Source of the DNA: Methylocaldum sp002005105
Lineage (GTDB): Bacteria; Pseudomonadota; Gammaproteobacteria; Methylococcales; Methylococcaceae
Direction: 5' to 3'
Assembly (NCBI RefSeq): GCF_051027545.1
Contig: NZ_CP194901.1
Coordinates: 62,001-126,000, forward strand
DNA length: 64,000 nt
Part shown: positions 1-7,499 of the stretch, piece by piece
Numbering within the stretch: the stretch's first letter is position 1
Layout of the letters: every line of letters begins with the position of its first letter
The notes under the pieces: model-generated
Database searches by the model: none
Seen by the model: the letters and a program-made list of their open reading frames with translations, nothing else
Told to the model about the DNA's origin: nothing
Program-made: the position numbers and the translations under genes

Positions 1-738
1 CGGTGCCGCACAGTGTCCCTGCTCCGACCAGAGCTGAAGGGCATGGCGTACGCCGGCCTGGGCGCGAATCAGAGAGTCCGATGGGATGCCGAGCTTCTGA
101 GCGATGATGTCCGCGGTCTTGAAGCCGATGCCCCAGATATCCAGCGCCAGCCGATAGGGATTTTCGGTGACCTTGAGAATCGATTCATCGCCATAGGTCT
201 TGTAGATACGCACAGCGCGGGATGTGCCAACCCCGTGCGATTGCAGGAACACCATGATGTCCCGGATGACCTTCTGTTCGGCCCAGGCTTCGACCACTCG
301 CATGCGGCGCTTGCGGCCAATGCCCTCAAGCGTCTCCAACCGCTCGGGCTCCTGCTCGATCACCTCGAACACCGCTTCACCAAACGCCTTCACCAACTTT
401 TTGGCGAAGTGCGGGCCGATCCCCTTGACCAGCCCGGACCCGAGATACTTCTCGATGCCTTCCAGCGTAGTGGGCGGGACGACCTTGAGGTGATGAGCCT
501 TGAATTGCAGCCCATGGGTCACATCATTGAACCAGCGCCCTAAACATTCGATGAATTCGCCCGGCGAGACCGAAGCGGCCGAACCGATCACGGAGACCAG
601 GTCGCGCTGCCCCTTGACCTTGACCCGCAGCACGCAGAAACCGGATTCCGCACTGTGGAACGTCACGCGCTCGACCGCGCCGGACAGCCGTTCGTAGGAT
701 GGGGGGTCGGTTTCCTGAAATGACATGGAAGTCGTCAT
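1..738 (-). CDS. recD2: RecD2-like ATP-dependent DNA helicase, N-terminal part (runs off the left edge)
   Basis: The minus strand encodes about 245 residues before the window edge. The start reads SGAVERVTFHSAESGFCVLR, the OB-fold-like N-terminus of RecD2/YrrC helicases, and is followed by the helix-hairpin-helix region (LVKGIGPHFAKKLVKAFGE, LEGIGRKRRMRVVEAW, IWGIGFKTADIIA). The Walker helicase core lies outside the window. RecD2 enzymes are 5'-3' helicases acting on recombination or stalled-fork intermediates. Two in-frame ATGs (738 and 726) are possible; neither has a strong ribosome site. Family assignment is by recalled motif similarity. Confidence 0.85.
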   Translation of the reverse strand, partial: MTTSMSFQETDPPSYERLSGAVERVTFHSAESGFCVLRVKVKGQRDLVSVIGSAASVSPGEFIECLGRWFNDVTHGLQFKAHHLKVVPPTTLEGIEKYLGSGLVKGIGPHFAKKLVKAFGEAVFEVIEQEPERLETLEGIGRKRRMRVVEAWAEQKVIRDIMVFLQSHGVGTSRAVRIYKTYGDESILKVTENPYRLALDIWGIGFKTADIIAQKLGIPSDSLIRAQAGVRHALQLWSEQGHCAAP

Positions 739-790
739 GGCTACTTGGACAAGCAAGCGGCTCAAATTTTTATCAGCTTAACACGCTGAC

Positions 791-853
791 GAAGCAGAAA
801 CCTGGAACGCGACCAACCGGAATCTGGAGCGTTCAGGCCAAGGAGGATGTCAA
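791..853 (+). repeat. Orphan right end of an IS200/IS605 (TnpB) element
   Basis: These 63 bp align without gaps to the 63 bp at 11877-11939, the right end of the intact TnpB element downstream. Both begin GAAGCAG, carry the same internal blocks (AACCTGGAA, TTCAGGCC) and end GGAGGATGTCAA. No tnpB precedes this copy. It is either a fossil left after loss of the element or a solo transposon end. Confidence 0.75.
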
Positions 854-1143
854 CTCAGTTTGTCCACGTCGACGTAAAACAGGCCCGCATGGATCAGGTA
901 TTCTGGACTCAAATCCCCTGGTCAGGCTCAGACCCACTATTGGCCAGCGGTCAGCAGTCGCCATCCGCTTATCCTGGTGGGGCTTTCCTGCCTACGTGCG
1001 GTAACATCCGCAAAAGCTCGTATAGAAGACGATGCAGCGCCGAGCGAGAATATAGTCACGCTGGACACAGGACCTCGCGCCAGCCTAAAGGGAACAAGCC
1101 CGAGACAGACGGGTATTCGCTGAGAAGCGAAACGGATTGGAAG

Positions 1144-1168
1144 AAGGGCCATCGGATGGCCCTTTTTG
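1144..1168 (+). terminator. Strong rho-independent terminator without an upstream gene
   Basis: A perfect 9-bp stem AAGGGCCAT/ATGGCCCTT (1144-1152, 1156-1164) with a 3-nt loop is followed by a T-run. The nearest rightward coding start is downstream, so the transcript it ends is unknown; it may be a small RNA from 854-1143. Confidence 0.75.
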
Positions 1169-1250
1169 CTGCTCACTGTTTGGTCTTCTATTCAGTTCAA
1201 TCATCTACAGTGACTGGAACTGTGAGGGCGTGAGCAGATTGCTCGCGGAT

Positions 1251-1285
1251 AATAAAAGGCCCGGCTGTGGGGTGGAAAGCCGGGC
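1251..1285 (-). terminator. Leftward terminator-like hairpin
   Basis: Arms GCCCGGC (1259-1265) and GCCGGGC (1279-1285) pair; read on the minus strand the stem is followed by CTTTTATT. A promoter-like TATAAA about 45 bp upstream on the same strand suggests a very short transcript. No product is known. Confidence 0.45.
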
Positions 1286-1456
1286 GTGTGCCGCGTTGTC
1301 GTAAGTTCAGGCGCAAGCGCATTTTATAAGACAACAGCGCGGTTAATTGAAGGTTAGACCAGCTTCGGTAAGTTGCAAGCCTACGATCATGGCCGCTCTG
1401 GTTGAGTGGCCGCATCCTAGGTGACCGCTTTCCCCAGACAGCATACACTCTCCTTC

Positions 1457-2140
1457 ATGTGCGGACGCTTTACCCAATACACCGATCCCAGACGACTGGC
1501 CCGGCAGTTCGAGATTTCGGAAACCAAGATCCGGGTTTTCGATATCCGGCCCCGCTATAACGTCGCGCCGACGCAGCCTGTCTTGGCCGTCCGGTTGGAT
1601 CATGAGGGCGAGCGAGAGCTGGTCCCGCTGACCTGGGGCCTTCTGCCTTTCTGGGCCAAAGAGTCCAAACTGCCCTACTCCACCATCAATGCGCGGGCGG
1701 AAACGGTGGCCGACAAACCCGCTTATCGGCAGCCGTTTCGGAAGCGCCGCTGCCTTATACCCGCAGACCTTTTTTATGAATGGAAAGCGGAAGGAACGGG
1801 CAAACAACCCTATGCTATCGGACTCGAATCCGGGGAACCATTTTCCTTGGCAGGACTGTGGGACCGCTGGGAAGGCGACGGACAGACGATCGAATCCTGC
1901 ACGATCATTGTGACGCAGGCCAATGCCCTCATGGCGACGATCCACGACCGCATGCCGGTGATCTTGCCACCGTCCGCCTATGACGTGTGGCTGGATCCTA
2001 AAACCCCGTTGGAAACCGCCCAGGCTCTCCTACAACCGTTTACAGCCGAACCCATGCGGCTTTATCCCGTGAGCCGGCGGGTAAACAGCCCGAAGAATGA
2101 CGATCCCATGCTGGTGGAGCCGCTTGCCCAAGCGATCTGA
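1457..2140 (+). CDS. yedK: SOS response-associated peptidase, SRAP domain (YedK/HMCES family)
   Basis: A 227-residue protein starting MCGRF. The catalytic Cys2 must be exposed after Met removal, so the start is 1457 and not the in-frame codon upstream. Other family signatures are STINARAET (the Asn/Glu region), FYEWK and the conserved His in IHDRMPVIL. Family members covalently cap abasic sites in single-stranded DNA as a thiazolidine link. Single-stranded DNA arises during conjugation, and mobile elements often carry SRAP genes. It stands alone, with no operon partner. Confidence 0.93.
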   Translation: MCGRFTQYTDPRRLARQFEISETKIRVFDIRPRYNVAPTQPVLAVRLDHEGERELVPLTWGLLPFWAKESKLPYSTINARAETVADKPAYRQPFRKRRCLIPADLFYEWKAEGTGKQPYAIGLESGEPFSLAGLWDRWEGDGQTIESCTIIVTQANALMATIHDRMPVILPPSAYDVWLDPKTPLETAQALLQPFTAEPMRLYPVSRRVNSPKNDDPMLVEPLAQAI

Positions 2141-2315
2141 AGGCAATCGGGCGAGTTCCACCGGCCGTTAGCCCGGTCGTCGAACCGGCGCCAAGCATCG
2201 CCTCGTAGGCCTGCAGAGCATGTGCCTGACGCCGCCCAGGGAGCGGCGAATCGTACCGATGCATCCCCAGCGTGGTTATCGGCCAAAACCGTGGATCAAT
2301 CACACCGTCGTGGAC

Positions 2316-2882
2316 TTATTCAAACAGATGAAACGCTACCGCCTCGAACGGCGGCGCCTGGATCGCCTCGCCCGGCCCGAACCGGCCGATCGGGCGAAAG
2401 CTGCCGCCGTCGAGGATCAGCGCTTCGAGCCAGGGCGCGTCAGGCTCGATCATCCAGACGAAGGGGACACTGTGGCGGGCATACAGCGGAAGCTTTTCGT
2501 TCAGGTCGTAATCGCGGCTCGTGGGCGACAGCACCTCGCAAATCCAGTCGGGCACAACCCGGAACCGATGATCCTCCGGCATCGAGGGAAGCCGCTCGCG
2601 CCGCCAGCCCGCCAAATCCGGCACCGTTACTTCCGCATCGAGGACGAAGTGAACTTCCGGTTCGTCCAGAATCCACCAGCCGCCCGGACCTCCCACACCG
2701 TCCTCGAACGGGTCGCCCAACCTTCGGCCAAGCACACTGGCGCTATGAATGTGTTTGCCCCTGGGGCGCGGCAGCGCGTGAAGACGGCCGTTGACGAGTT
2801 CCGCCGTGTAGCCGGCCGGCACCGCTTCCAGGTCGGCGTAAGTTGCAGGGCCGGTAGAGACGAAATGGACTCGGGCACTCAT
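2316..2882 (-). CDS. Uma2-family (DUF820) PD-(D/E)XK nuclease-like protein
   Basis: A 188-residue protein with the DUF820 layout: an N-terminal YADLEAVPAGYTAELVNGRL segment, VTVPDLAGWRRERLP, then PDWICEVLSPTSRDYDLNEK, which holds the Asp and Glu expected of a PD-(D/E)XK fold, and LYARHSVPFVWMIEP. Members are common and usually of unknown role; some are thought to be toxins or mobile nucleases. It lies alone, downstream of the AP2-like gene on the same strand. Confidence 0.85.
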   Translation of the reverse strand: MSARVHFVSTGPATYADLEAVPAGYTAELVNGRLHALPRPRGKHIHSASVLGRRLGDPFEDGVGGPGGWWILDEPEVHFVLDAEVTVPDLAGWRRERLPSMPEDHRFRVVPDWICEVLSPTSRDYDLNEKLPLYARHSVPFVWMIEPDAPWLEALILDGGSFRPIGRFGPGEAIQAPPFEAVAFHLFE

Positions 2883-3028
2883 TTGGAGTCAACCATTCGA
2901 AACGTGGGCGTTAGATATCATTGTATCGAGGATCGGGACTTATTCAGAGTTTCCTGCGGCTTTTTCGGGGCTTCCGCACATCTACGAATACAAACCGGAA
3001 CTCGCACGTGCAACGTCGATGACACGAC

Positions 3029-3601
3029 TCACCCTGCTTGCTCGATGTTCTTCAACCAGTGCTGCAACCACTCTGGCGGTGGCGGACAGGTTTTTGGCAC
3101 CGGGTGACCGGTCGCCTGTCGTCGCACCTTGGCAGCCAGGCGGTACGCACCCTCGTAGCCGTACTTCCGAATTGAAAAAGACTGCTTGGCCTGCCGACCA
3201 TCCCGGATAAATCGCGCGGTCCAGAAAGCTTTCGAGGGACGTTCGCGGCAATCCACAGTCACGGAAAGTCCGACATAGCCGTCCTGATTCCGCCGGTCGC
3301 GCGCGTGGTAACCGACTTTCGTGGCCGGTGGTATTCCATAAACCACGACCATTTCGTCGCGAAACCGCTGGGCGGCATTGAGAGCTTTCCGCTCTCCAGC
3401 ATGGACGCTGTCTGAGAATAACCGTGAAGCGACCACCTTCCCGCCCTTGTAAACTCGTACCCACCACCCGCATGCGCTTGTGTCGAGGCGGGTGATGAAG
3501 CGCATCGGCTTCGGTGATTTCGAGCGAGGTCGCCTGGTCCGAGTCCTCGCCCTTTCCCGCTCGATCGAGCGTTCTCCTTTCAATTGACGGTCGTGCGGCA
3601 T
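3029..3601 (-). CDS. AP2/ERF-like DNA-binding domain protein
   Basis: A 190-residue basic protein. The C-terminal half, GYVGLSVTVDC...WTARFIRDGRQAKQSFSIRKYGYEGAYRLAAKVR, matches the bacterial AP2 pattern seen in homing-endonuclease and integrase-associated proteins. The first half (MRFITRLDTSACGWWVRVYKGG) looks like a diverged second copy. It begins 3 bp after the stop of the HAD gene and is the last gene of the operon 5312-3029. An internal Met at 3505 is an alternative start. A DNA-binding role is inferred from the fold only. Confidence 0.65.
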   Translation of the reverse strand: MPHDRQLKGERSIERERARTRTRRPRSKSPKPMRFITRLDTSACGWWVRVYKGGKVVASRLFSDSVHAGERKALNAAQRFRDEMVVVYGIPPATKVGYHARDRRNQDGYVGLSVTVDCRERPSKAFWTARFIRDGRQAKQSFSIRKYGYEGAYRLAAKVRRQATGHPVPKTCPPPPEWLQHWLKNIEQAG

Positions 3602-3604
3602 TGC

Positions 3605-4084
3605 CTATGCCCCTGTCCACAGAGAATGAGTCCACGCCGCAAGGCGGTCCGCCAGCCTCATCCGGCCGATGTCGTCCAAGGCCTCGGTTCTCGATAGCAA
3701 GATGAGCTGCGGGCAACCCGGCACGAACAGCGATTCACCGTCATCGATCGCAAGCCAGCGTTCGATGCCAAACGTACGACAAAACGCCTCGATCTCCCGT
3801 TGTCGAGCATACGGTCCGGGAAGGACCACGGTCGCCCCGATCAAGCGATCTCGGAATCCCGCCGAGAAATAGTCGAGAAGTTCGTCGAACGGCTCCCCTT
3901 CCCGCCAGTTTGATGAAATGACGATGTCGATGTCCGGATAGCCCCGCAGGGTCGCTTCGAACGCCGGCAGGTACCGGAACGTCGCCGATTGGCTGGGATG
4001 GAGCACACCGTCGAAATCCAGGAATAGCGCGAAGGGCTTCGGTCTGCGAATGCAGATGGGCAGGAGGCGATGGATCGGGTTCAT
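3605..4084 (-). CDS. HAD-superfamily protein (Swiss-army-knife RNA-repair type)
   Basis: A 159-residue protein. FLDFDGVLHP is HAD motif I (DxD), VISSNWRE matches motif II and WLAIDDGESLF the C-terminal acidic motif. The short form without a large cap resembles the HAD domain of 'Swiss Army Knife RNA repair' proteins (inferred polynucleotide phosphatases). Its ATG overlaps the upstream DUF4326 stop as ATGA (4084-4081), so it is translationally coupled to that gene. Confidence 0.75.
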   Translation of the reverse strand: MNPIHRLLPICIRRPKPFALFLDFDGVLHPSQSATFRYLPAFEATLRGYPDIDIVISSNWREGEPFDELLDYFSAGFRDRLIGATVVLPGPYARQREIEAFCRTFGIERWLAIDDGESLFVPGCPQLILLSRTEALDDIGRMRLADRLAAWTHSLWTGA

Positions 4085-4479
4085 CGATCGGTCGTCCGGT
4101 CCTGTGAATCCGGCCGCTTCTGAGCTTGAGGCGCGAGATCAGACCCGGCAGACCCCGCGATTTCAAGCAGCACGGCGGCATGGCAGTCGTCGGGTTCGCC
4201 CGGCTTCGGCAGCGGACACCAGCACGCGAGGTTCTTGCCCCAAAGCTCGCGACGCACGTCGGCGACAGTGAAACCCAGCCGGCCGGCCTCGAGGTCGGCC
4301 CGGAAGTCCGCTTGCGCACGCTGGCGCCGCTCGTCAACCGGCCACTCTCGAGGGTAAGCGTCCAGCGGATGCGGGTTGCCCCATCGGGTCGAGCGGTCCA
4401 CCTTGACGGTATTCGGCGGCATACGCCAACCCTTGGTACGACGAAGTTGCACGCGGAATGGCGTGGTCGGTTCGTTCAT
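4081..4479 (-). CDS. DUF4326 domain protein
   Basis: A 132-residue protein. Diagnostic stretches are RVQLRRTKGWRMPPNTVKVD, RSTRWGNPH, then GKNLACWCPL and CHAAVLLEIA with conserved Cys/His. The family is common in phages and mobile elements; its biochemical role is not established. The true start is the ATG at 4479 that overlaps the stop of the DUF5131 gene; the longer open frame upstream is only the shadow of that gene. Confidence 0.85.
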   Translation of the reverse strand: MNEPTTPFRVQLRRTKGWRMPPNTVKVDRSTRWGNPHPLDAYPREWPVDERRQRAQADFRADLEAGRLGFTVADVRRELWGKNLACWCPLPKPGEPDDCHAAVLLEIAGSAGSDLAPQAQKRPDSQDRTTDR

Positions 4480-5312
4480 CGGCGCGGCTCCGGGATCTGG
4501 TTCCATTCGCGTCCGTCGAGCAGACGACCCGCGACTTTCCTGCCCGCCCGGCAGAGGCGTGTGCCGTCGACATCGATCAGCCGTGCCGTGCGCGGATACG
4601 GTTCGGCCTCGAATAACGGCGCCCACTCGCCCCATTGCTTGAAAAAGAAAGCGGTCTCTAAAGCGGCGCATTCGTCACGGAGCGCCCGCACCCAATCCGG
4701 ACGCATCGGCCGGGCGTGTGCGCCGGACTCGCCGCCGACGATGACCCAGTCGAGCCCGCGGCCTTCACTCGCCAAAAGCGGCGTTAAGCCAATCGCTCCA
4801 AGCAGCGGCTCGACGCTCAGTCCACGGACCCGTGCCGGCACGGCCAACAACTTCGGAATGTCGCGGCAGGCCTCGGCCTGATTGCAGACGGTGATTAGCA
4901 GCCAGACGTTCGGGTAACCCCGCGGCCCCCAGTCGGGCGGCAGCATCCGAGGGGCATTGCCGATGCGCTTCGTCACGAGTATCCAATCCAGCCAGGGCGT
5001 GGACCGAATCAGCGCCCACAGATCGGCGCGCCAGCCGTCTGGTACTTCGTTGTCGAACACGTCCGCCAGCGATGCGCAGAATACACGCGGTCGGGTGCCC
5101 GTCGCCACTGCCTCGCGGTTCCACTTCAAGGGCGTGCTCCAATAAGTCTCGCTGGTTCTCCGGCGTGGCCGGGAGGGTCCCCAGGTTACGAGGCCGCTCC
5201 GCTTCGCCCAGGTCTCGGCGTAGCAGTGGTCGCAGGCCAGACTCACCTTCGTGCAACCCACCCAGGGGTTGAAGGTGTGCGTGGTCCACTCGATCTTGCT
5301 GTGCTCGCCCAT
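4476..5312 (-). CDS. Phage Gp37/Gp68 family protein (DUF5131), radical-SAM-like
   Basis: A 278-residue protein starting MGEHSKIEWTTHTFNPWVGC, followed by TKVSLACDHCYAETWAKR, which gives the three-Cys cluster typical of DUF5131/Gp37Gp68, and later WVIVGGESGAHARPMRPDWV and FFFKQWGEW. The family is related to radical SAM enzymes and is usually phage- or element-borne with unknown substrate. The ATG at 5312 fits the family N-terminus; an upstream TTG in frame is less likely. First gene of a four-gene coupled operon. Confidence 0.88.
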   Translation of the reverse strand: MGEHSKIEWTTHTFNPWVGCTKVSLACDHCYAETWAKRSGLVTWGPSRPRRRTSETYWSTPLKWNREAVATGTRPRVFCASLADVFDNEVPDGWRADLWALIRSTPWLDWILVTKRIGNAPRMLPPDWGPRGYPNVWLLITVCNQAEACRDIPKLLAVPARVRGLSVEPLLGAIGLTPLLASEGRGLDWVIVGGESGAHARPMRPDWVRALRDECAALETAFFFKQWGEWAPLFEAEPYPRTARLIDVDGTRLCRAGRKVAGRLLDGREWNQIPEPRR

Positions 5313-5360
5313 ACTCTCGGCCGAAAAATTAAAGACCAAAAGGATTGTCGTTTGTGAACC

Positions 5361-5393
5361 ATAGTTGACACGCGCTTCTGTGTCAACTATAAA
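5361..5393 (+). promoter_or_regulatory. higBA promoter lying on an operator palindrome
   Basis: A perfect 11-bp inverted repeat, ATAGTTGACAC (5361-5371) and GTGTCAACTAT (5380-5390), contains the -35 TTGACA (5365-5370). TATAAA (5388-5393) follows after 17 bp. The palindrome fits autorepression by the HigA-like antitoxin. The -10 ends only 7 bp before the toxin ATG, so the mRNA should have almost no leader. Confidence 0.75.
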
Positions 5394-5400
5394 TCACACT

Positions 5401-5694
5401 ATGGAACTCATCAAGAGCAGTACCTTTGATCACTGGCTACGCGGTTTGAAGGATCGCCGTGCCGTGGCACGCATCCAAGCACGGTTGGACCGTCTTGCAA
5501 GCGGAAATCCAGGCGACATTAAGCCGGTCGGCGAAGGTATCTCGGAAATGAGGATCAACTACGGACCCGGATACCGGGTTTACTTTATGCAGCGCGGGCC
5601 GGTCGTTGTCGTACTGCTTTGCGGTGGCGACAAGTCCAGCCAGGACCGCGACATTGCCTGCGCCAAAGTCATCGCCGCACAGTGGAAAGATTGA
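5401..5694 (+). CDS. HigB/RelE-ParE superfamily toxin
   Basis: A 97-residue protein starting MELIKSSTFDHWLRGLKDRR. The later MRINYGPGYRVYFMQRG and LLCGGDKSSQDRDI are typical of phage-Gp49/HigB-like 'addiction module killer' proteins, ribosome-dependent mRNA interferases of the RelE fold. It precedes its antitoxin by 3 bp, the reversed toxin-first order of higBA loci. The start at 5401 is supported by the promoter position; the codons upstream lie inside the operator. Confidence 0.88.
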   Translation: MELIKSSTFDHWLRGLKDRRAVARIQARLDRLASGNPGDIKPVGEGISEMRINYGPGYRVYFMQRGPVVVVLLCGGDKSSQDRDIACAKVIAAQWKD

Positions 5695-5697
5695 GTT

Positions 5698-6009
5698 ATG
5701 AGCAGCGAAACCTTCAGCCGTTACGATACGGCCGATTATCTGGAAACCGAAGCGGATATTGCCGCCTACCTGGAAGCCGTTATTGAAGAGGGCGGCGACG
5801 ATCCGGCCTTTATTGTCCACGCGCTTGGTGTTGTCGCCCGCGCGCGCAATATGAGCCAACTCGCCCGCGACGTGGGAATGAGTCGCGAAGGCTTGTATAA
5901 GGCTCTATCCGGGCAAGGAAACCCCAGCTTTGCCACGGTGGTGAAGGTGGCTCATGCCCTGGGGTTGCGGGTGACGTTCCAGCCTGAGACGCCGGCCGCC
6001 TGCAACTAG
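5698..6009 (+). CDS. HigA-like addiction-module antidote, helix-turn-helix
   Basis: A 103-residue protein with the signature of the putative addiction-module antidote family: FSRYDTADYLETEADIAAYL at the N-terminus, then the HTH ARNMSQLARDVGMSREGLYK and SFATVVKVAHALGLRVTF. It should neutralise the toxin just upstream and bind the palindrome at 5361-5390. Its stop codon directly abuts the right end of TnpB element 1, so that insertion lies immediately behind the operon. Confidence 0.9.
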   Translation: MSSETFSRYDTADYLETEADIAAYLEAVIEEGGDDPAFIVHALGVVARARNMSQLARDVGMSREGLYKALSGQGNPSFATVVKVAHALGLRVTFQPETPAACN

Positions 6010-6027
6010 ACATGAACTCTCCCGCCG

Positions 6028-7485
6028 CTAAACCGCTGGGGCGGTTGTAGCGGGGGTTTCCGGCCTTGCGGCTTTTGCTTCCTGGTTCCGCGTCCTCTGC
6101 GTCCGGCCGTTTCCGGCCGGACGGCTTACCGGGGACTCCCCAGGCGTGACTTCGGACCGTTCCGGCCCTAGTTTCCGCTCAGTCTGCCGGCGCAGGGCGC
6201 AGCGCGTGCGGCGCGGGGGTTGGTATTCCCCCGACAACAGCAGCCGTACGCCCCGGCGGGCGATCACCTGGCCCGCGTTGTGGTCGGCATGGTCGGTGTG
6301 CCCGCAGCGTTGGCAGACGAACTCGGACTGCGAAATCCGGTTCTCCGGGTGAATGTGCCCGCACGAGGCGCATTCCTGCGAGGAATGATGGGGCGGCACG
6401 CGCAGGCATAGTTTCCCGGCCCGCCGCGCCTTGTAGTGGGTGAAGGTGGCGATGCGTCCCCACGCGGACGCCAGGATCGCCTTGTTGAGCCCGGCCTTGG
6501 CGCGGGCGCCGTTCTTGAGCCAGCCGCCCGCGCCGTCGGGCTTGGCCTTGGGCGCGGCGGTCAGATTCCGGATCTTGAGGTCCTCGAAGACGTAAAGCAC
6601 GTAGCGCCCGTCGGCCACCAGCTGGTGGCTGGCCTGGTGCGCGAAGTCTTGGCGGACGTTGCGGGTGTAGCGCTTGGCCGCGGCTACCTGGCGCTTCGCC
6701 TTCTCCCGGTTCCTCGATCCCTTCCGGCGCCGAACCAGGCGCCGCTGCCAGCGCCGTGCCCGCGCCTCCTTCTTGGCGATGCGGGCGCGCTGAACGAGTG
6801 AAAAGTCGAAGCGTTGGCCGTGATTGCCCGCCAGCGGGATTCCGACGCCCCGGTCGCCGCCGAAGGTTGCTGGCAACAGCTCCTCTTCGGAGAGTTGGCG
6901 AAGCCTGGAGAGGGTGTCGTTCTCGTCCGGTTCCGGCGCGCCGTCCTCGGCGCTGAACGTGAGATACCAACGCCCGCCATCGAGGACGAGGCGAATGGAG
7001 GCCGGGAGGCCATAGTCCTTGTGGGCGGTGAAGACGATGGGGCCGACCGGTGCCTTGCGGGTGCCGACCAGAAGCCGGTGGCCCAGGATTTCTCCGGTCT
7101 GAGTGGAGACGATAGGCTCGAACGCGAACAGCTCCGAGGTCAACCACAGGGATTGGGGACCGTGCCGCCGGTGAATCCTCGGCCGCCCGGCAAGCCCCTT
7201 GAAGAAGCGCTGATAGGCCTGGGCGAAACGCGCCGCGCCGTTGCGCAGGACCTGGGAAGGCACGTCGCGCAGCCAGGCGGTGTCGGGGCCGATGAATTGG
7301 CTGTAGGCCTGGTCCACTGGCGGCTGCGTGCCGGTCAGCGCCAGGGCTTTCCGGGCGAAGGCGCGGAAATAGCGGTCCTCGCCGACCTTAGCGTTGTAGA
7401 TGAAGCGCTGGCATCCCAGCCAGCGCAGCAGGATTTGTTCCTGGGCCGGGGAGGGATAACAGCGGAAACGGTGGCCGATTTGCAT
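6028..7485 (-). CDS. tnpB: TnpB RNA-guided nuclease (IS200/IS605 family), 485 aa
   Basis: Full-length TnpB. RuvC motifs are intact: Asp211 in GGDRGVGIPLAG, Glu301 in YVFEDLKIRNLT and Asp401 in DHADHNAGQVIA. A zinc ribbon has CASCGH (372-375) and CQRCGH (391-394). The last ~65 residues are Arg/Pro-rich and probably reflect coding sequence that doubles as omega-RNA and right-end structure. TnpB proteins cut DNA guided by an RNA derived from the 3' end of their own element; here the guide would be read from the reverse strand of higA. Confidence 0.93.
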   Translation of the reverse strand: MQIGHRFRCYPSPAQEQILLRWLGCQRFIYNAKVGEDRYFRAFARKALALTGTQPPVDQAYSQFIGPDTAWLRDVPSQVLRNGAARFAQAYQRFFKGLAGRPRIHRRHGPQSLWLTSELFAFEPIVSTQTGEILGHRLLVGTRKAPVGPIVFTAHKDYGLPASIRLVLDGGRWYLTFSAEDGAPEPDENDTLSRLRQLSEEELLPATFGGDRGVGIPLAGNHGQRFDFSLVQRARIAKKEARARRWQRRLVRRRKGSRNREKAKRQVAAAKRYTRNVRQDFAHQASHQLVADGRYVLYVFEDLKIRNLTAAPKAKPDGAGGWLKNGARAKAGLNKAILASAWGRIATFTHYKARRAGKLCLRVPPHHSSQECASCGHIHPENRISQSEFVCQRCGHTDHADHNAGQVIARRGVRLLLSGEYQPPRRTRCALRRQTERKLGPERSEVTPGESPVSRPAGNGRTQRTRNQEAKAARPETPATTAPAV

Positions 7486-7499
7486 GGGTCTATGATACG

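Larger units (their letters stand above)
739..1456. other. Non-coding stretch between recD2 and yedK
   Basis: No convincing protein gene in 718 bp. It holds an orphan IS200/IS605-type right end (791-853), a strong rightward intrinsic terminator (1144-1168) with no gene in front of it, and a leftward terminator-like hairpin (1251-1285). On the minus strand a TTCAAT - 17 bp - TATAAA promoter-like pair lies just upstream of the second hairpin, so a short leftward RNA is possible. Confidence 0.6.

Noticed and set aside
854..1143. 6S RNA, tmRNA, RNase P RNA or cobalamin riboswitch
   Set aside because: None of their conserved sequence blocks is visible; left as an unassigned transcript.
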